64,000 bases of DNA from Microbacterium terrae (GTDB lineage: Bacteria; Actinomycetota; Actinomycetes; Actinomycetales; Microbacteriaceae). Shown in pieces: positions 10,079 to 19,881 of the stretch; the stretch's first letter is position 1, and each line of letters opens with the position of its first letter. Below the pieces are notes generated by a model, which saw nothing but the letters and a program-made list of their open reading frames with translations, searched no databases and was not told where the DNA came from. Made by a program: the position numbers and the translations under genes. The stretch spans positions 3,162,001 to 3,226,000 of the forward strand of contig NZ_JAFDSS010000001.1 of NCBI RefSeq assembly GCF_017831975.1. Reading direction: 5' to 3'.

Positions 10079-12153
10079 CCTCGTGCTCCTTCAGCGGCCA
10101 CCTGCGGCCGCGATATCGGTGTCCTGCCGCGCCGGGATCGGCGCCGGAACTCGTCGTAGGCGGTCAGGGTCTGCGCAGCGATCGCATCCCAGTCGAGCGC
10201 GCTGAGATCGGCCGAGGCCGGCCGGCCTTCCTCGGTCGCCCACGAGAGCGCTTCGCTCAGGTCTGCGGTCGTGAGCTCACCGGCGTACAGCCGCACCCAC
10301 GCGGTGCCGAGCTGATCGCGCAGCTCCCGCATGCCGCCCTGATCGGGCACGAGCACCGGTCGGTCGGCCGAGGCCGCCAGGATCGCGGACCCCGAGTTCT
10401 GGATGCGCGAGTACGGCAGCACGACGACGTCGGCGGCGGCGAGCACGACGGGGATCTCCTCGTCGGGGAGGAATCGCAGATCGAGCACGACCCGCGGGTC
10501 GGCGCCCGCGGCTTCGCGCAGCTCATCCGCGAGGGCCGCGGGCGACGCTGATCCGGCCACGAGCAGCACAGCGTCACCGGGCATGTCGCGGAACACGCGG
10601 ATGAGGTGCGGGATGTTCTTGTACGAGCGGATCTGGCCGACGGCGGCGATCACCGGCCGCTCCGGCGGGATCCCCAGCGCGGCGCGGGCCGCGGAACGCG
10701 GCATCCCGAACGTGTACTCGTCGCGGTAGTGCCCGTGCGGGGTCACCGCCGCAGGCACGTCGCGCAGCCGCGGATAGGCGTCGCGGGCCGCCTCGACCCC
10801 CTGCTCGGTGAGGCCGATGATGCCGTCGATGTTGCCGAGCAGCAGCCGCTCGGCAGCGCCGCGGATGGCGGGAGTCGAGCGCTCCTCGTGCGACGAGACG
10901 TTGTGGACCGTCCACACGAGCAGCGTTCCGCGCGGCCGCGCAAGGCGCAGCGCGCTGTAGAAGAGCACGAGGCGGGCGACGTGGATCGACCGTCGCCGCC
11001 CCGACAGGAACGACAGGTCGGGCCAGTGCAGGTGCACGACATCGGTGCGATGGGCGAGCATGCGCCAGTAGCTGAGGTCGCTCACGCGCACCCCGCGGCG
11101 CTGCAGTGCGCGGTAGAGGCTGCCGTTGTAGGGGTTGGCCTTCTCGGTGCGGAATGCGGGCTCCGCCTGAACGGTGAGCGGTCGCGGCGCCGGCGGCGCG
11201 GCGGGTGGCGGCGTGCGACCGAACAGCGTGCGCTCGGCCGCGGGGTAGCCGCGGCGCCAAGCCCGCCGATGGTAGAAGACGTCGCGCCAGGTGCGGCGCT
11301 TCGCACGCGTCACCCACTCGAGGAGGCCGCGTACGGCGGCACCTGCCTGCAGCAGCAGGATGCCGGCGAGCGCGAGGACCCGCGGCCACACCAGGTTCAC
11401 GTAGGTGGCCTTGCCCGCCATCACCATGGCCATCTTGCGGCCGGTCGACGACGTCGACCCTCCGACGTCGTGCTGGATGACCGCCGACGGCACGATCACG
11501 GGGCGGAGTCCGTGGGCGCGGGCACGGGCGCTGAACTCGGCATCCTCCCCGTAGAGGAAGAAGCGCTCGTCCATCCCGCCGATCGCATCCCACTGCGCAC
11601 GCGGCACGAGCAGCAGGCATCCCGTGATCACCGGCACCTCGCGCACGGTGTCGCGCTGCCAGCGGCCGAGCGATTCGGGGTCGAACAGCGCCGACCGTTT
11701 GAACACGGTGCTGAGGCCGGTGGCGAAGCACAGCAGCGACCACGGCGTCGGGGCGCCCCAGCACGACGACGGGTCGAGCGAGCCGTCCTCGCGCACGGTG
11801 CGCCCGCCGTACAGACCGTGCTCCGGATGCTCCTGCGCGAAGTCGATGAGCGCTTCGAGCGAACCGGGGAAGACCGTCGCGTCGGGGTTGAGGAGCAGCA
11901 CGTACTCGGCCGTCGACGCCTCGACCGCGCGGTTCACTCCGCGGGCGAAGCCGAGGTTCTCCCCCGCGTCGATCACCTGCGCCTCGGGGTGCGCGGCGGC
12001 GAACGCCTCGGCCGAGCCGTCGGTGGAGCCGTTGTCGACGACGATCAGCCCGACTCCGGGGATCTGCTGGTCGACGACCGACCGCAGGCATTCGAGCGTG
12101 CGCTCGCGCGTGTTGTAGTTGACGACGATCACGTCGACGGTCGGAGCGCTCAT
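10075..12153 (-). CDS. Two-domain glycosyltransferase (GT2-GT4 fusion)
   Basis: At 692 residues this is about twice the usual size. Residues 1-230 are a GT2 GT-A domain of the rhamnosyl/galactofuranosyl type ([18 protein letters not shown] at 40-47, LNPDA at 88-92, [11 protein letters not shown]). Residues about 331-690 are a separate GT-B, GT4-like enzyme ([58 protein letters not shown]). The two are joined by a basic amphipathic stretch (about 275-305) that may lie on the membrane. It should add two successive sugars to the lipid-linked repeat unit on the cytoplasmic face. It overlaps both neighbours by ATGA. No frameshift is visible at the junction, so the fusion looks real. Confidence 0.85.
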   Translation of the reverse strand: MSAPTVDVIVVNYNTRERTLECLRSVVDQQIPGVGLIVVDNGSTDGSAEAFAAAHPEAQVIDAGENLGFARGVNRAVEASTAEYVLLLNPDATVFPGSLEALIDFAQEHPEHGLYGGRTVREDGSLDPSSCWGAPTPWSLLCFATGLSTVFKRSALFDPESLGRWQRDTVREVPVITGCLLLVPRAQWDAIGGMDERFFLYGEDAEFSARARAHGLRPVIVPSAVIQHDVGGSTSSTGRKMAMVMAGKATYVNLVWPRVLALAGILLLQAGAAVRGLLEWVTRAKRRTWRDVFYHRRAWRRGYPAAERTLFGRTPPPAAPPAPRPLTVQAEPAFRTEKANPYNGSLYRALQRRGVRVSDLSYWRMLAHRTDVVHLHWPDLSFLSGRRRSIHVARLVLFYSALRLARPRGTLLVWTVHNVSSHEERSTPAIRGAAERLLLGNIDGIIGLTEQGVEAARDAYPRLRDVPAAVTPHGHYRDEYTFGMPRSAARAALGIPPERPVIAAVGQIRSYKNIPHLIRVFRDMPGDAVLLVAGSASPAALADELREAAGADPRVVLDLRFLPDEEIPVVLAAADVVVLPYSRIQNSGSAILAASADRPVLVPDQGGMRELRDQLGTAWVRLYAGELTTADLSEALSWATEEGRPASADLSALDWDAIAAQTLTAYDEFRRRSRRGRTPISRPQVAAEGARG

Positions 12154-12779
12154 GCGGCTCCGCGCTCAAGATCGGCGTCGACCGGGGGAGCGGCATCCGG
12201 CGACGGCGATGCGTCCGTCGCCGCGGCATCAGGCGCCTCCGCTGACCGCACGCCCGCGGCATCCATCCGCCAGCCGATCACCTTCGCCGGCACACCGCCC
12301 GCGATCGCGTCGGGTGGCACGTCCTTGGTGACGACCGCGCCCGCCGCGATGACGGCGCCGTCGCCGATCGTCACGCCGGCGAGCACGACCACGTCGGCGC
12401 CGAGCCAGGTTCCGGCGCCGATCACGATGTCCTGCTCGATCTTGGGCTGGTCCATCGGCGCGGTGCCTCGTTCGATGCCGTAGTTCGACGCCGTGATCGT
12501 CACCCGCGGCGCCAGCAGCGCCTTCTCGCCGAAGGTGATGCGACCGATGGAGTTGCCCGCCCAGATCGTGGAGTACTCGCCGATGTGCGTGCCGGCGCCG
12601 ATGACGATGCGCTCGGCGTTGCGGAACGAGACGTTCGGCGCGAACGAGACGCCGGGCCCGCGGGTGAGGCGGCGCACCTGCGCGACGTGGGCGTAGCCGT
12701 AGAAGTGGAGGATGCGGAGGCCGTGCAGGTACACGCGCGGATCGAGCACAGAGCCGAGCGCCCGCAGCAGCCGCCTCAT
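12150..12779 (-). CDS. Hexapeptide-repeat O-acetyltransferase
   Basis: The 209-residue product is a left-handed beta-helix acyltransferase of the WcaF/NodL/maltose-acetyltransferase kind: repeated hexapeptides ([59 protein letters not shown]) and the family-typical end [17 protein letters not shown]. The last 35 residues are an Ala/Asp/Pro tail with no fold. Members use acetyl-CoA to acetylate sugar hydroxyls. The frame is open further upstream, but the ATG at 12779 overlaps the stop of the preceding acyltransferase by ATGA and its own stop overlaps the next gene the same way, fixing the start. Probably acetylates a residue of the polymer repeat. Confidence 0.88.
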   Translation of the reverse strand: MRRLLRALGSVLDPRVYLHGLRILHFYGYAHVAQVRRLTRGPGVSFAPNVSFRNAERIVIGAGTHIGEYSTIWAGNSIGRITFGEKALLAPRVTITASNYGIERGTAPMDQPKIEQDIVIGAGTWLGADVVVLAGVTIGDGAVIAAGAVVTKDVPPDAIAGGVPAKVIGWRMDAAGVRSAEAPDAAATDASPSPDAAPPVDADLERGAA

Positions 12780-14143
12780 GCCGCGGTCTCCGTCGCCGCG
12801 GTCTCCGTCGCCGTGGTCTCCGGGGGGGCGGCGGCTGTCGCCGAGACGGTCGCCGGCGTCAGCGCCTGCTCGACGCGTGCGGCGATGCCCTCGACGTCGA
12901 GCTCGTCCCGGCTGATCACCGTGACCGCGAGGGTCGAGGCGTAGACGGTGGCGAACACCGAGATCTCGCTGCGGGCATCCCCCGCCGGGAGGATCGCGAT
13001 CTGCTCGACCCGGGCGTCGCCGAACCACCGAGGCTCCTCGGCGAGCGGCATCAGCGTGGCGTAGCCGACCATCCGGCCCTCGTCCACGTCGGCCTCCTCA
13101 TCGCGCACGACGCTTCGGACGAGGGCGCGCACGGCCGCCACGCGCTCCGCGAGCGAGGCGCCGGCGGGTCCGTGGGCGCGCGCCATCGACACGTGGTTGC
13201 GCACGTCGCCGCCCGCGCCGCCGCGGCGGCGCGAGACCGGCACGAGCACGTCGACCCCGCGGTCATCGTCGTCGACCGCGCCCATGGCCGCCGCGACGAG
13301 CAGGTCGCTGAGCGAGCCGCGCATCCGCGCCGCCTCGCGCGCCGCCCGAGAGGCGTCGACTTCGAAGATGACCGGCCGGGTGGGTGGCAGCATCTGCGCC
13401 CGGAGCCCCTTGCGCCGGATCAGGTACTCCTTGACGAATCCGGCATTGCGGGCCGCGACGCGCTTCGCGCGCCTGACGACGGGCTTCCGCCAATACTCGT
13501 GCCACATGCCGCCGAGTCCCTCGGTGCGGCCGCGGAAGTCGCGCAGCGCCTGTGCCGGCACGGCGAACGCGGTGCGCGGCGGTGCGCCGATCGGGGTGAG
13601 CACCTGCTCGAGATCGGGCGTGACAGGCTCGGACTCGGTCATCCGCTCGATCACGCTGAAGCCCCACTGGCCGTCGCCGACGACGTGGTGCATCCGCGCC
13701 CCCAGGGCGATCCGCCCGTCGGTGAGCACCGTGACCCGGATGTCCCACAGCGGCCGGTCCTTCGACAGCACGGGCCGTCCGAAGCCCGCGAGCCGCCGCA
13801 CCGTGGTGCTGTCGAACGCGCTCGGGGTGTCATCGAAGACGACGTGCGCGCGCGGATCGAACGACGGGTCGGGCACCCAGGCGGGGGTCGTGATCCCGAG
13901 CGGCGAACGCAGCAGCTTCATCCGGAACTCGGGCACGCGGCCGAGCGTGCGGCGCAGATTGGCGTGCACCCGCTCGCGGTCGATCGTGCCGTCGGGGCGC
14001 AGGAACGGCGCTCCCTCGAGCACGAGCACCGCACCGGTGTGCATCGCCTCGAACGCGATGCTCGACGAGATGTTCTGCTCGTCGAGCGTGCGCACCATGT
14101 CGATGTGCACCTCGCGTGCGGCGATGGGTGTGGTGGTGGTCAT
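12776..14143 (-). CDS. WS/DGAT-like acyltransferase in polysaccharide operon
   Basis: The 455-residue protein shows the wax-ester synthase/diacylglycerol acyltransferase fold: the active-site motif HHVVGDG (His152, His153, Asp157, Gly158), the upstream PLWD (131-134), and a C-terminal half with VPVSRR and [16 protein letters not shown], equivalent to the conserved GN..S family block. Typical members transfer fatty acyl from acyl-CoA to an alcohol or diacylglycerol; related CoA-dependent acyltransferases also acylate glycolipids. Sitting between a GT2 and an acetyltransferase with ATGA overlaps on both sides, it more probably acylates a sugar, polyprenyl-glycan or lipid anchor than makes storage lipid. 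The C-terminus is a low-complexity Thr/Ala/Glu tail. Substrate is inferred only. Confidence 0.8.
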   Translation of the reverse strand: MTTTTPIAAREVHIDMVRTLDEQNISSSIAFEAMHTGAVLVLEGAPFLRPDGTIDRERVHANLRRTLGRVPEFRMKLLRSPLGITTPAWVPDPSFDPRAHVVFDDTPSAFDSTTVRRLAGFGRPVLSKDRPLWDIRVTVLTDGRIALGARMHHVVGDGQWGFSVIERMTESEPVTPDLEQVLTPIGAPPRTAFAVPAQALRDFRGRTEGLGGMWHEYWRKPVVRRAKRVAARNAGFVKEYLIRRKGLRAQMLPPTRPVIFEVDASRAAREAARMRGSLSDLLVAAAMGAVDDDDRGVDVLVPVSRRRGGAGGDVRNHVSMARAHGPAGASLAERVAAVRALVRSVVRDEEADVDEGRMVGYATLMPLAEEPRWFGDARVEQIAILPAGDARSEISVFATVYASTLAVTVISRDELDVEGIAARVEQALTPATVSATAAAPPETTATETAATETAA

Positions 14144-15060
14144 CGCGTGACTCCTTCCGCGCGCAGGACAGGGATGGGGGCGCCGCTGCCGGCTCCAGCG
14201 AAACGCTCGCCCACGATCGGGATGCCGCGCACCTCCCACGCGCCCTGCGCCATGCCGGCGAGCAGGGAGCGATCGTGCCGGGTGTCGTGGTGGCGGCGCG
14301 TGCCGCGTGCGATGCGGGCGCCGGTGCGGCGGGTGAGTCGCCACCCGATCCGCAGCCCGAACAGCGGATCGAGCCGCAGCCACTTGCCCACGAGGGCGCC
14401 GAGGCCGAGCCCGTAGCCGTGGTGCAGTTCGACGTACGCCTCGCCGACGCGGGTGTTGGCGTGCAGCACCACGCTGTGGGCGTCGTGCACCACGTGGGTG
14501 CCGGCGCGCAGCAGCCGGATGAAGATGTCGAGATCCTCAGCGCCCGCCAGGTGCTGACCGGCGCCCATCATGTCGTCGAAGCCGCCGATGCGCAGCAGCA
14601 CGTCGCGGCGGAACGCCATCACCGCACCGTGGCCGGCGTCGAGCCCGCTCACCGGCTCGATGTACCGCTCCGCGCGTGCGTAGGGGGCGTGGGCGTCGGT
14701 GGTGTGGTCGAGCATCCGGCCGGTCACAGCCGACACGCGCGGGTCGGCGAAGGGGGCGATCAGGCTCTCGATCCACCCGGTCGTGGGCCGGCAGTCGTCG
14801 TCGGTGAAGACGACGATCGGCCGGTCGGCGGTGGTGATCCCCGCGTTGCGCGCGACCGAGAGCCCCTTGCCCGCACGGGTGTAGCGGGCGCCCGCTTCGA
14901 GCGTCACCAGCCGCGTCTCGTCGGTGTCGCTGGCGCTGTCGACGACCAGCACCTCGGTCTCCGCCGGCGTCGAGGCGAGGATCGAGGCGAGACCGTCGCG
15001 GAGCATCTCCGGGCGGTTGCGCGAGCACACCAGCACGGTGGCGTCAGACGGTGACGGCAT
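14140..15060 (-). CDS. Family 2 glycosyltransferase
   Basis: The 306-residue GT-A enzyme shows VLVCSRNRPEMLRDGL at the N-terminus, VVDSASD for nucleotide binding, the metal-binding FTDDDCRP (DDD at 87-89), and AEDLDIFIRLLRAG in the acceptor region. There is no membrane helix, so it works at the inner face of the membrane on lipid-linked intermediates. It overlaps the upstream GT4 gene by 17 bp and the downstream WS/DGAT-like gene by ATGA. Donor and linkage cannot be predicted. Confidence 0.88.
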   Translation of the reverse strand: MPSPSDATVLVCSRNRPEMLRDGLASILASTPAETEVLVVDSASDTDETRLVTLEAGARYTRAGKGLSVARNAGITTADRPIVVFTDDDCRPTTGWIESLIAPFADPRVSAVTGRMLDHTTDAHAPYARAERYIEPVSGLDAGHGAVMAFRRDVLLRIGGFDDMMGAGQHLAGAEDLDIFIRLLRAGTHVVHDAHSVVLHANTRVGEAYVELHHGYGLGLGALVGKWLRLDPLFGLRIGWRLTRRTGARIARGTRRHHDTRHDRSLLAGMAQGAWEVRGIPIVGERFAGAGSGAPIPVLRAEGVTR

Positions 15061-16216
15061 CGGGCACCTCCTGGGCGACGGCGGTCTCGTACGCGCGGAC
15101 CAGTTCCACCGCTGCCGCGTCCCACGTGAGTTCGGGCGCGTGCTCGAGGGCTGAGGCCGAGAGCCGGGCGAGCTCGCCGCGATCTGCCGCGAGCAGGTCG
15201 AGCTGTGCGGTGAGCGCCCCGACGTCGCCGGGCGTGTGCACGAGTCCGTGCACGCCGTGGTCGAGCATCGCTCCGGCGGCGGTCGAGACGAGGGGCACCG
15301 TGCCCATCGCCTGCGCCTCGTAGGTCACCAGCGCGCTCCCCTCCTCGACGGTGGGGAGGAGCAGGACGTCGGATGCCGCGAGCACGGCGGGCACGTCGGA
15401 CTGGAAGCCCACCAGGCGGACGCTCGGGTGCTCCAGCCGCGCGCCGAGGTAGGCGGCGTAGGCCGGCAGCATCCGCCCGGCGATCGTGAAGGTCCCGGTG
15501 CCCGACGCGTCCGAGGCCAGCCACGCGTCGAGGGCGTGGTGCAGACCCTTGCGCGGCTCGCCGAGGCCGACGTACACCGCCCGCAGCGGCTTCGCGGCGG
15601 CCGTGCGCACCGCGGCGCGACGCGTTCCCGGGCGATATCCGTAGCGATGGCGCAGCACCCGCTCGGGGGCGAACCCCTCGGCGCGGAACGATTCGGCGAC
15701 CGGCTCGCTCGGAGCGAGCACGCCGGTGACGGCATCCCACTCGACCTGCTCCATCGCGAGGTGCCGCGCGTCAGCCGTGTGGGCGGTGCGGTCGGCGCCG
15801 GTCATGCCGATGCGGTCGATCTCTGCCGCGACGGCCTCCCACGCCCGGCGGGTATGGGTGTTCGGCGCCTCGCGGACGGCGGGGATCCCGGCGTCGCGGG
15901 CCGCGTGCGCGGTGAGCCCCGGCGCGAGCGGCCACAGGTGCACCACGTCGACGTCGACGCGGCGGAGCCGATCACGGGCGACGAGGTCGTGCCAGGCGAA
16001 CGCGCGCTCCCGCCCGATCGCCCGATGGGGAACGCGCACACGGCCGGCGGCAAGCGATGTCGTGATCGATGCGGCACCGGGAACCGGGCGTGCGAGGCTG
16101 CCGGCGACGAGGTGCACGTCGTGACCGGCGCGCACCAACGAATCGGCCTGGTTCCACGCGGTCCAGCCGATGCCGGGGGCGCCCAGGGCGTGAGGGAACG
16201 ACAGCAGGACCCGCAT
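15044..16216 (-). CDS. Family 4 (GT-B) glycosyltransferase
   Basis: The 390-residue protein has a GT-B layout: N-terminal LSFPHALGAPGIGWTAWNQA with a Gly-rich acceptor loop, a hinge near residues 175-200, and a C-terminal donor half with AVYVGLGEPRKGLHHALDAW, LVGFQSDVPAVLAASDVLLL and PTVEEGSALVTYEAQAMGT (the E-x7-E type donor site). It is the first gene of the seven-gene minus-strand block. ATG 16216 is chosen over the in-frame ATG at 16228 because GGGAGG lies about 6 bases before it. The 268-base gap in front separates it from the divergent Wzz-like gene. Confidence 0.87.
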   Translation of the reverse strand: MRVLLSFPHALGAPGIGWTAWNQADSLVRAGHDVHLVAGSLARPVPGAASITTSLAAGRVRVPHRAIGRERAFAWHDLVARDRLRRVDVDVVHLWPLAPGLTAHAARDAGIPAVREAPNTHTRRAWEAVAAEIDRIGMTGADRTAHTADARHLAMEQVEWDAVTGVLAPSEPVAESFRAEGFAPERVLRHRYGYRPGTRRAAVRTAAAKPLRAVYVGLGEPRKGLHHALDAWLASDASGTGTFTIAGRMLPAYAAYLGARLEHPSVRLVGFQSDVPAVLAASDVLLLPTVEEGSALVTYEAQAMGTVPLVSTAAGAMLDHGVHGLVHTPGDVGALTAQLDLLAADRGELARLSASALEHAPELTWDAAAVELVRAYETAVAQEVPDAVTV

Positions 16217-16484
16217 CAGCCTCCCCATCGGCGTGCGGCGGAGGAGGCCCCCCGCCCCCTTGCATGAGAACAGCGTGGATCGCGACCCCCGGAGCGCGCA
16301 AGCCTTGCGGGACGCTCCCACCGAACTGTCTCCGGCCCTTAACATTCCGGCAATACGTCGGCCTCTTGATCGGCCCATGATGAACGTGGGTAGGCCGGAC
16401 GAGCTCCATCGGTCGACCCCTCCACGCCACGGCGGCACGCGACAAGCCAACTCGCCCGCTGGGGGCGGGAGGGGGGCAACACCG
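16217..16484. promoter_or_regulatory. Divergent control region of two polysaccharide operons
   Basis: This 268-base gap lies between the starts of the minus-strand GT block and the plus-strand Wzz-Wzy-Wzx block and must carry both promoters. It is GC-rich except for an AT-richer patch around 16336-16360 (TTAACATTCC, CAATACG). I cannot assign -10/-35 boxes with confidence. A GGGAGG site serves the left gene and a GGGAGGGG about 10 bases before ATG 16485 serves the right one. Confidence 0.5.
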
Positions 16485-17411
16485 ATGGATGTTCCGCAGT
16501 ATCTTCAGATCCTCTGGCGCAGCAAGTGGCTGCTGCTGGTCGGAGCCGTGGTCGCGGCGGTAGCCGCGTTCTTCGCCGGCTTCACGATCATCGACGGCAA
16601 GGTCACTTCACGGGCCGTGCAGTCCTACACCGCGACGACGACGCTCCTCGTGTCTGCGGCCGGTGACGACATGTACCAGGCGGTCCTTCCGGGGCAGCCG
16701 CTGGTCGAGGGCCAGACGCAGCCCGAGACGGTCGACCTCACCTCGAAGGCGATCCTCTACGCCTACATCATCAGCGGACGCGACATGCGCACCACCGTCG
16801 AGGAGTCGCTCGGCGAGTTCTCCGACACCGATTCGCTCACGGCCCTGCGCCGCACGACGCAGCCCGGCGGCGACGAGTCGTTCCCCGGCCGCTACGTGCT
16901 GCCGATCCTCGCCGTCGTCGGCGCTTCGCTCGACCCGACCCGCGCGGAGGACATCGCCGCGACCGCGGCCGCGCAGTTCCAGGCCGACGTGATCGCGTCG
17001 CAGGATGCCGAGACGCTGCCCGATGCCGATCGCGTGACGCTCACGGTGCTCGACGAATCGCCGGCCGCCGAGGTCGAGGGCAGCAATCCCGCCATCCCGC
17101 TCGTCATCACCTTCCTCGGCGTCTTCCTGCTGTTCGTGGCTGCGGCGTTCATCATCGCGGGCATCCGCTCGCGTCGCTCGGGCACAGCGGCGGCCCCCGC
17201 GACCGAGCAGGCGGACGAGACGACGGACGAGCCGGCCGCGGATGCCGCCGACTCCGAAGACGTCTACGCCGACGACGAGCGGGCGCTCGAGCCCGTCGGC
17301 GAGAACTCCGACGGGTGGCCCACCGATGGGGCGGGCGACGGGATCACCTCGCGGCGCGGTCGTCGCGAGGGCACGGCGACCGACGCCCCTGAGCCGACCT
17401 ACACCGGCTGA
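16485..17411 (+). CDS. Wzz-like polysaccharide chain-length/co-polymerase membrane protein
   Basis: The 308-residue protein begins MDVPQYLQILWRSKWLLLVG, the classical Wzz/YveK/CapA start, with a first membrane helix at residues 14-34, an extracytoplasmic domain, and a second helix at about 203-226 preceded by the Pro-containing NPAIPLVITF. The remaining 80 residues are an acidic cytoplasmic tail with no Walker motifs, so this is a co-polymerase without a fused BY-kinase; no separate kinase or phosphatase gene is seen nearby. It sets the chain length of the Wzy-made polymer. The frame is open upstream, but ATG 16485 with its GGGAGGGG is the one that fits the family start. Confidence 0.85.
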   Translation: MDVPQYLQILWRSKWLLLVGAVVAAVAAFFAGFTIIDGKVTSRAVQSYTATTTLLVSAAGDDMYQAVLPGQPLVEGQTQPETVDLTSKAILYAYIISGRDMRTTVEESLGEFSDTDSLTALRRTTQPGGDESFPGRYVLPILAVVGASLDPTRAEDIAATAAAQFQADVIASQDAETLPDADRVTLTVLDESPAAEVEGSNPAIPLVITFLGVFLLFVAAAFIIAGIRSRRSGTAAAPATEQADETTDEPAADAADSEDVYADDERALEPVGENSDGWPTDGAGDGITSRRGRREGTATDAPEPTYTG

Positions 17412-17422
17412 GCCCGATCCCG

Positions 17423-19030
17423 ATGTCGACTCTCGAACGCCGCGCCGATCCGCCCCCGGCGACACCCGACGGCGCCGCGGGGGCGGATGCCGCGGCCGCG
17501 GCGCCGCGGGAGCGGTGGCGCCCGATCGTCGCCACGGTGATCCTCGTGGCGGTCGCGGCGGCGTGCGTGCTGCTGCTGCCGCCGATGGCGGGCGGCGCGC
17601 TGATGCTGCTCGTGGCGATCGGATACCTGGCGCGGCGTCTGGTCTTCAGCTGGACCGGCGGACTCGTGCTCTTCGTCGCCATCGTGATGTTCATCCCGGT
17701 TCGCCGCTACGCCCTGCCCATCCCGCTTCCGTTCGCGCTCGAGCCGTACCGCGTCATGCTGCTGGTGCTCCTCGCGGCGATCGTCGGAGCGCTGCTCCTC
17801 GACAAGCGCCACCGCTGGCAGCCGGTGGCGTTCGGCTGGCCGATCGGCATCTTCATCGCCTCGCTCGTCATCTCGATCCCGCTGAACGCGGCGGATCTCG
17901 TCGAAGCGGGTCTCGCTTCGACCGCGGTCGGCGCGCTCGTGAACTACCTCATCCTGCTGTCGTCGTTCTACGTGGTGCGGCAGGTGCTCACCTCTCGGCG
18001 CATCGTCGAGGGGCTCGTGGCGGGGCTGGTGTGGAGCGGCGTCGTGGTCGCGATGTTCGCCACCTTCGAGCGCGTGACCCAGGTGAACGTGTTCTGGCGT
18101 CTCGCGACCTTCCTCCCGCTCGACGTGATCGCCGACGAGGGGGCGGCCTTCCGCGCCGGCGGCTACCGCTCGTACGGCTCGTCGCAGCATCCGATCGCCC
18201 TGTCGGTCATGCTCTGCATGCTGATCCCCCTCGCGATCTACCTGGCGAAGTACGCGAAGTGGCCCGGCAACGAGTGGAACCGGCGCATCGTCTACGGCAT
18301 CGCCACCGGCGCCCTGTTGCTGGGCGTGCTCTCCGCCGTCTCGCGCACCGCGGTCGTCGTGCTCGCGGTCATGCTGCTGCTGACGCTGCTGCTGCGGCCG
18401 TACCTCGGGATCACCCTCGTGCTGCTGTCGTTGCCCGCGCTGGTGCTCGGATTCCTCGTGCTCCCCAACATGTTCGACACCCTCATCGGGTCGTTCCTCG
18501 ACCTCGACGCGCTGATCGCCTCGCAGCACACGTCGCCGGGCTGGGGAGGCGCAGGACGCCTCGCCGACCTCGATCCGGCGTTCGCGCTCATCGCGCAGGA
18601 CCCGTTCTTCGGCACCGGCGTCGGAAGCCGCATCGTCGTGGGCGATGACAGCAACGCGTTCATCCTCGACAACCAAGTGCTCGGCACGCTGATGGAGGCC
18701 GGCGCGATCGGCGTGGCCGGTCTCGCGGCGCTCATGCTGATGCCGCCCATCATGCTGCTGCGGTTCGCGTTCGTCACCGCCCGCCACGACACCCGCTTCG
18801 CGATGCTCGCCTTCGCGATCGTGGCCTCGTGCACCGGCTACATCACCGCACTGTTCTTCTACGACGCCTTCGGCTTCTACCAGACCTTCTTCGTGCTCTG
18901 CATGGAGCTCGCCATCGGCGCCTGGCTGCTCACTGCGAGCCCGCCGGCGAAGGCCGCGGCAGCGGCGAAGGCGGCTGCGCGAGAGGCCGCCGCGGCGCGC
19001 ACCCCCACCCCGGCGGAGGCCCGGTCGTGA
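17423..19030 (+). CDS. O-antigen polymerase/ligase-like membrane protein (Wzy)
   Basis: The 535-residue protein has roughly eleven membrane helices and one larger extracytoplasmic loop around residues 360-410 (ASQHTSPGWGGAGR...), the layout of Wzy/WaaL-type O-antigen polymerases. The conserved Arg-bearing segment GGYRSYGSSQHPIALSVML followed by LSAVSRTAVVVLA is typical of the family. It should join undecaprenyl-linked repeat units at the outer face of the membrane. The N-terminal 30 residues and the last 35 are Ala/Pro-rich and cytoplasmic. It starts 11 bases after the Wzz-like gene and overlaps the next gene by GTGA. Confidence 0.85.
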   Translation: MSTLERRADPPPATPDGAAGADAAAAAPRERWRPIVATVILVAVAAACVLLLPPMAGGALMLLVAIGYLARRLVFSWTGGLVLFVAIVMFIPVRRYALPIPLPFALEPYRVMLLVLLAAIVGALLLDKRHRWQPVAFGWPIGIFIASLVISIPLNAADLVEAGLASTAVGALVNYLILLSSFYVVRQVLTSRRIVEGLVAGLVWSGVVVAMFATFERVTQVNVFWRLATFLPLDVIADEGAAFRAGGYRSYGSSQHPIALSVMLCMLIPLAIYLAKYAKWPGNEWNRRIVYGIATGALLLGVLSAVSRTAVVVLAVMLLLTLLLRPYLGITLVLLSLPALVLGFLVLPNMFDTLIGSFLDLDALIASQHTSPGWGGAGRLADLDPAFALIAQDPFFGTGVGSRIVVGDDSNAFILDNQVLGTLMEAGAIGVAGLAALMLMPPIMLLRFAFVTARHDTRFAMLAFAIVASCTGYITALFFYDAFGFYQTFFVLCMELAIGAWLLTASPPAKAAAAAKAAAREAAAARTPTPAEARS

Positions 19031-19881
19031 GCATCCTGTCGATCGTCGTCCCCGCGCACGACGAGGGCCCGCTCATCCGCGCGACGCTGGTGCGGATGCT
19101 GGCGGACGCCGAGCCCGGCGAGTTCGAGGTCATCGTGGTCGCCAACGGCTGCACCGACGACACCGCCGCCCACGCGGCTGCCGTGCCCGGTGTGACTGTC
19201 GTCGAGATCGCCGCCGCGTCGAAGATCGCCGCGCTCAACGCCGGAGACGACGCGGCGACGGGCTACCCCCGCGCGTACATCGACGCCGACGTCGACATCA
19301 CCACCGATGCGCTGCGCGCCCTCGCCGCTGCGCTCTCGACCGCCGCCGAGCCGCGCGTCGCCGCGCCGAGGATCGAGATCGACGCAGCGCGCAGCACGTT
19401 CGCGGTGCGCGCCTACTACCGCGTGTGGGAGCTGTCGGACTACCGGACGACCGGACACATCGGCTCGGGCGTGTACGCCGTCAACGCCGCAGGACGCGAG
19501 CGGTGGACGGAGTTCCCCGACGTCATCGCCGACGACCGCTTCGTGCAGCAGCGGTTCCACGCCGACGAACGCGTGAGCGTGGCCGACCACTCCTTCACCG
19601 TCGCGGCATCCCGGGACATGCGCACGCACATCCGCCGCGGCATCCGGATCGAACGCGGGAATCGCCAGCTCCCGGCGACCGCGCAGCTGGCAGGGCAGGA
19701 CCCGGCCGCGCGTCGATACGCGCGGCTCCTCTCCCGCGTCGCCCGCCGGCCCCCGCGGTGGATCGACCTGCCGTTCTACGTCTACGGGTTCGCCTCCACC
19801 ACGCTGCGCGGCCGTCGCTCGATCGACGGACCCACCGCCTGGTCGCGTGACGACGCCCTGCGACAGGAGGCTCGCGCATGA
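19027..19881 (+). CDS. Family 2 glycosyltransferase
   Basis: Starting at GTG 19027, which overlaps the Wzy-like stop (GTGA), this is a 284-residue GT-A enzyme: VSILSIVVPAHDEGPLIRAT, VVANGCTDDT, KIAALNAGD, and the DxD-like IDADVDI. It lacks a membrane helix except for possible contact in the last 40 residues. Its stop overlaps the flippase start by ATGA, so the polymerase, this transferase and the flippase are made together. A frame open from 18829 is out of phase with the family start and was not used. Confidence 0.86.
   Translation: MSILSIVVPAHDEGPLIRATLVRMLADAEPGEFEVIVVANGCTDDTAAHAAAVPGVTVVEIAAASKIAALNAGDDAATGYPRAYIDADVDITTDALRALAAALSTAAEPRVAAPRIEIDAARSTFAVRAYYRVWELSDYRTTGHIGSGVYAVNAAGRERWTEFPDVIADDRFVQQRFHADERVSVADHSFTVAASRDMRTHIRRGIRIERGNRQLPATAQLAGQDPAARRYARLLSRVARRPPRWIDLPFYVYGFASTTLRGRRSIDGPTAWSRDDALRQEARA

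Noticed and set aside
12776..14143. WS/DGAT-like gene as a storage-lipid enzyme
   Set aside because: Tight ATGA coupling on both sides to glycan genes argues for a glycan or glycolipid substrate, although biochemistry is open.
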